Below, in pieces: positions 14,884 to 14,937 of a stretch of DNA of 14,937 nt. This DNA is from Chrysochromulina parva (taxonomy: Eukaryota > Haptophyta > Prymnesiales > Chrysochromulinaceae). The position numbers were made by a program, and so were the translations under genes. A model generated the notes under the pieces. The model had not been told where the DNA came from and made no database searches. It saw nothing but the letters and a program-made list of their open reading frames with translations. The stretch covers positions 1 through 14,937 of the forward strand of contig PJAB01001375.1 of NCBI GenBank assembly GCA_002887195.1, given 5' to 3'. Numbering within the stretch: the stretch's first letter is position 1; each line of letters opens with the position of its first letter.

Positions 14884-14937
14884 TCAAAAAGGAGGTCAAA
14901 AAGGGTCCGAAATTACCAAAATGGGTCAAAAAGGAGG
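14884..14937. repeat. TCAAAAAGGAGG direct repeats at the window edge
   Basis: TCAAAAAGGAGG occurs at 14884-14895 and 14926-14937, with TCAAAAAGGG directly after the first. The array may continue beyond the window. Confidence 0.8.

Larger units (their letters stand above)
14327..14937. other. AT-richer repeat-rich flank upstream of the minus-strand methyltransferase
   Basis: No supported gene. It holds TGCAAATTT twice (about 14500-14550), AGACATGCGC in tandem (about 14624-14643), AGTTACCAA-type repeats near 14710-14740, a cluster of AACGTTA motifs and terminal TCAAAAAGGAGG repeats. Base composition shifts from the GC-rich genes to AT-rich after about 14650. The methyltransferase promoter should lie at its left end. 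Confidence 0.5.

Overview
The window looks like nuclear DNA of a GC-rich microalga, most likely a haptophyte. This rests on spliceosomal introns (several with GTGCGT-type donors), an RNI-type leucine-rich-repeat protein with YTAEGITAIADALRVNG-like repeats, a mitochondrial-type fused transhydrogenase, and introns made of decamer repeats. The taxon is an inference from style; no marker gene fixes it.

Layout. (1) 23-1966 (+): five-exon LRR protein, possibly starting before the window. Its repeats were duplicated together with introns. (2) 1967-2646: intergenic, with a TTCC microsatellite, several perfect palindromes and one arm of a long inverted repeat. (3) 2647-3930 (+): intronless WDR33/FY/Pfs2-type WD40 protein of the mRNA 3'-end processing complex. 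Its CDS is bracketed by imperfect inverted repeats of 70 and 55 bp. (4) 4113-5342 (+): intronless NBP35-type Fe-S scaffold ATPase with the N-terminal four-cysteine motif but no C-terminal CxxC, as in plant NBP35. (5) 5569-10003 (+): nine-exon proton-translocating NAD(P) transhydrogenase, about 1047 residues in PntA-PntB order. (6) 10638-11690 (+): FkbM-family methyltransferase. (7) 12174-12809 (+): unrecognised Ala-rich helical protein. (8) 14326-13245 (-): TylF/MycF-type methyltransferase interrupted by an apparent 1-nt frameshift. (9) 14327-14937: an AT-richer, repeat-rich tail.

The most striking signal is in the transhydrogenase introns. In seven of eight, the downstream exon begins with GT, and the first bases of the intron copy the first bases of that exon (up to 12 of 12 identical at intron 8). 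Several introns share a 3' end close to TGCNYCCTCATCAG, and most are filled with about 10-nt repeats built on CTGAT/CTGAG. This is what would be left if intron-forming elements had inserted with a target-site duplication, with the duplicated target supplying the 5' splice site and the element supplying the 3' splice site, as described for introner elements in other algae. Intron 5 also holds a degenerate copy of the joined exon 5-exon 6 sequence. The LRR introns show none of these signs.

The genes are not an operon and do not form an obvious pathway. They are mostly housekeeping genes (mRNA processing, Fe-S assembly, mitochondrial redox) followed by two SAM-dependent methyltransferases that could act on glycans or small molecules.
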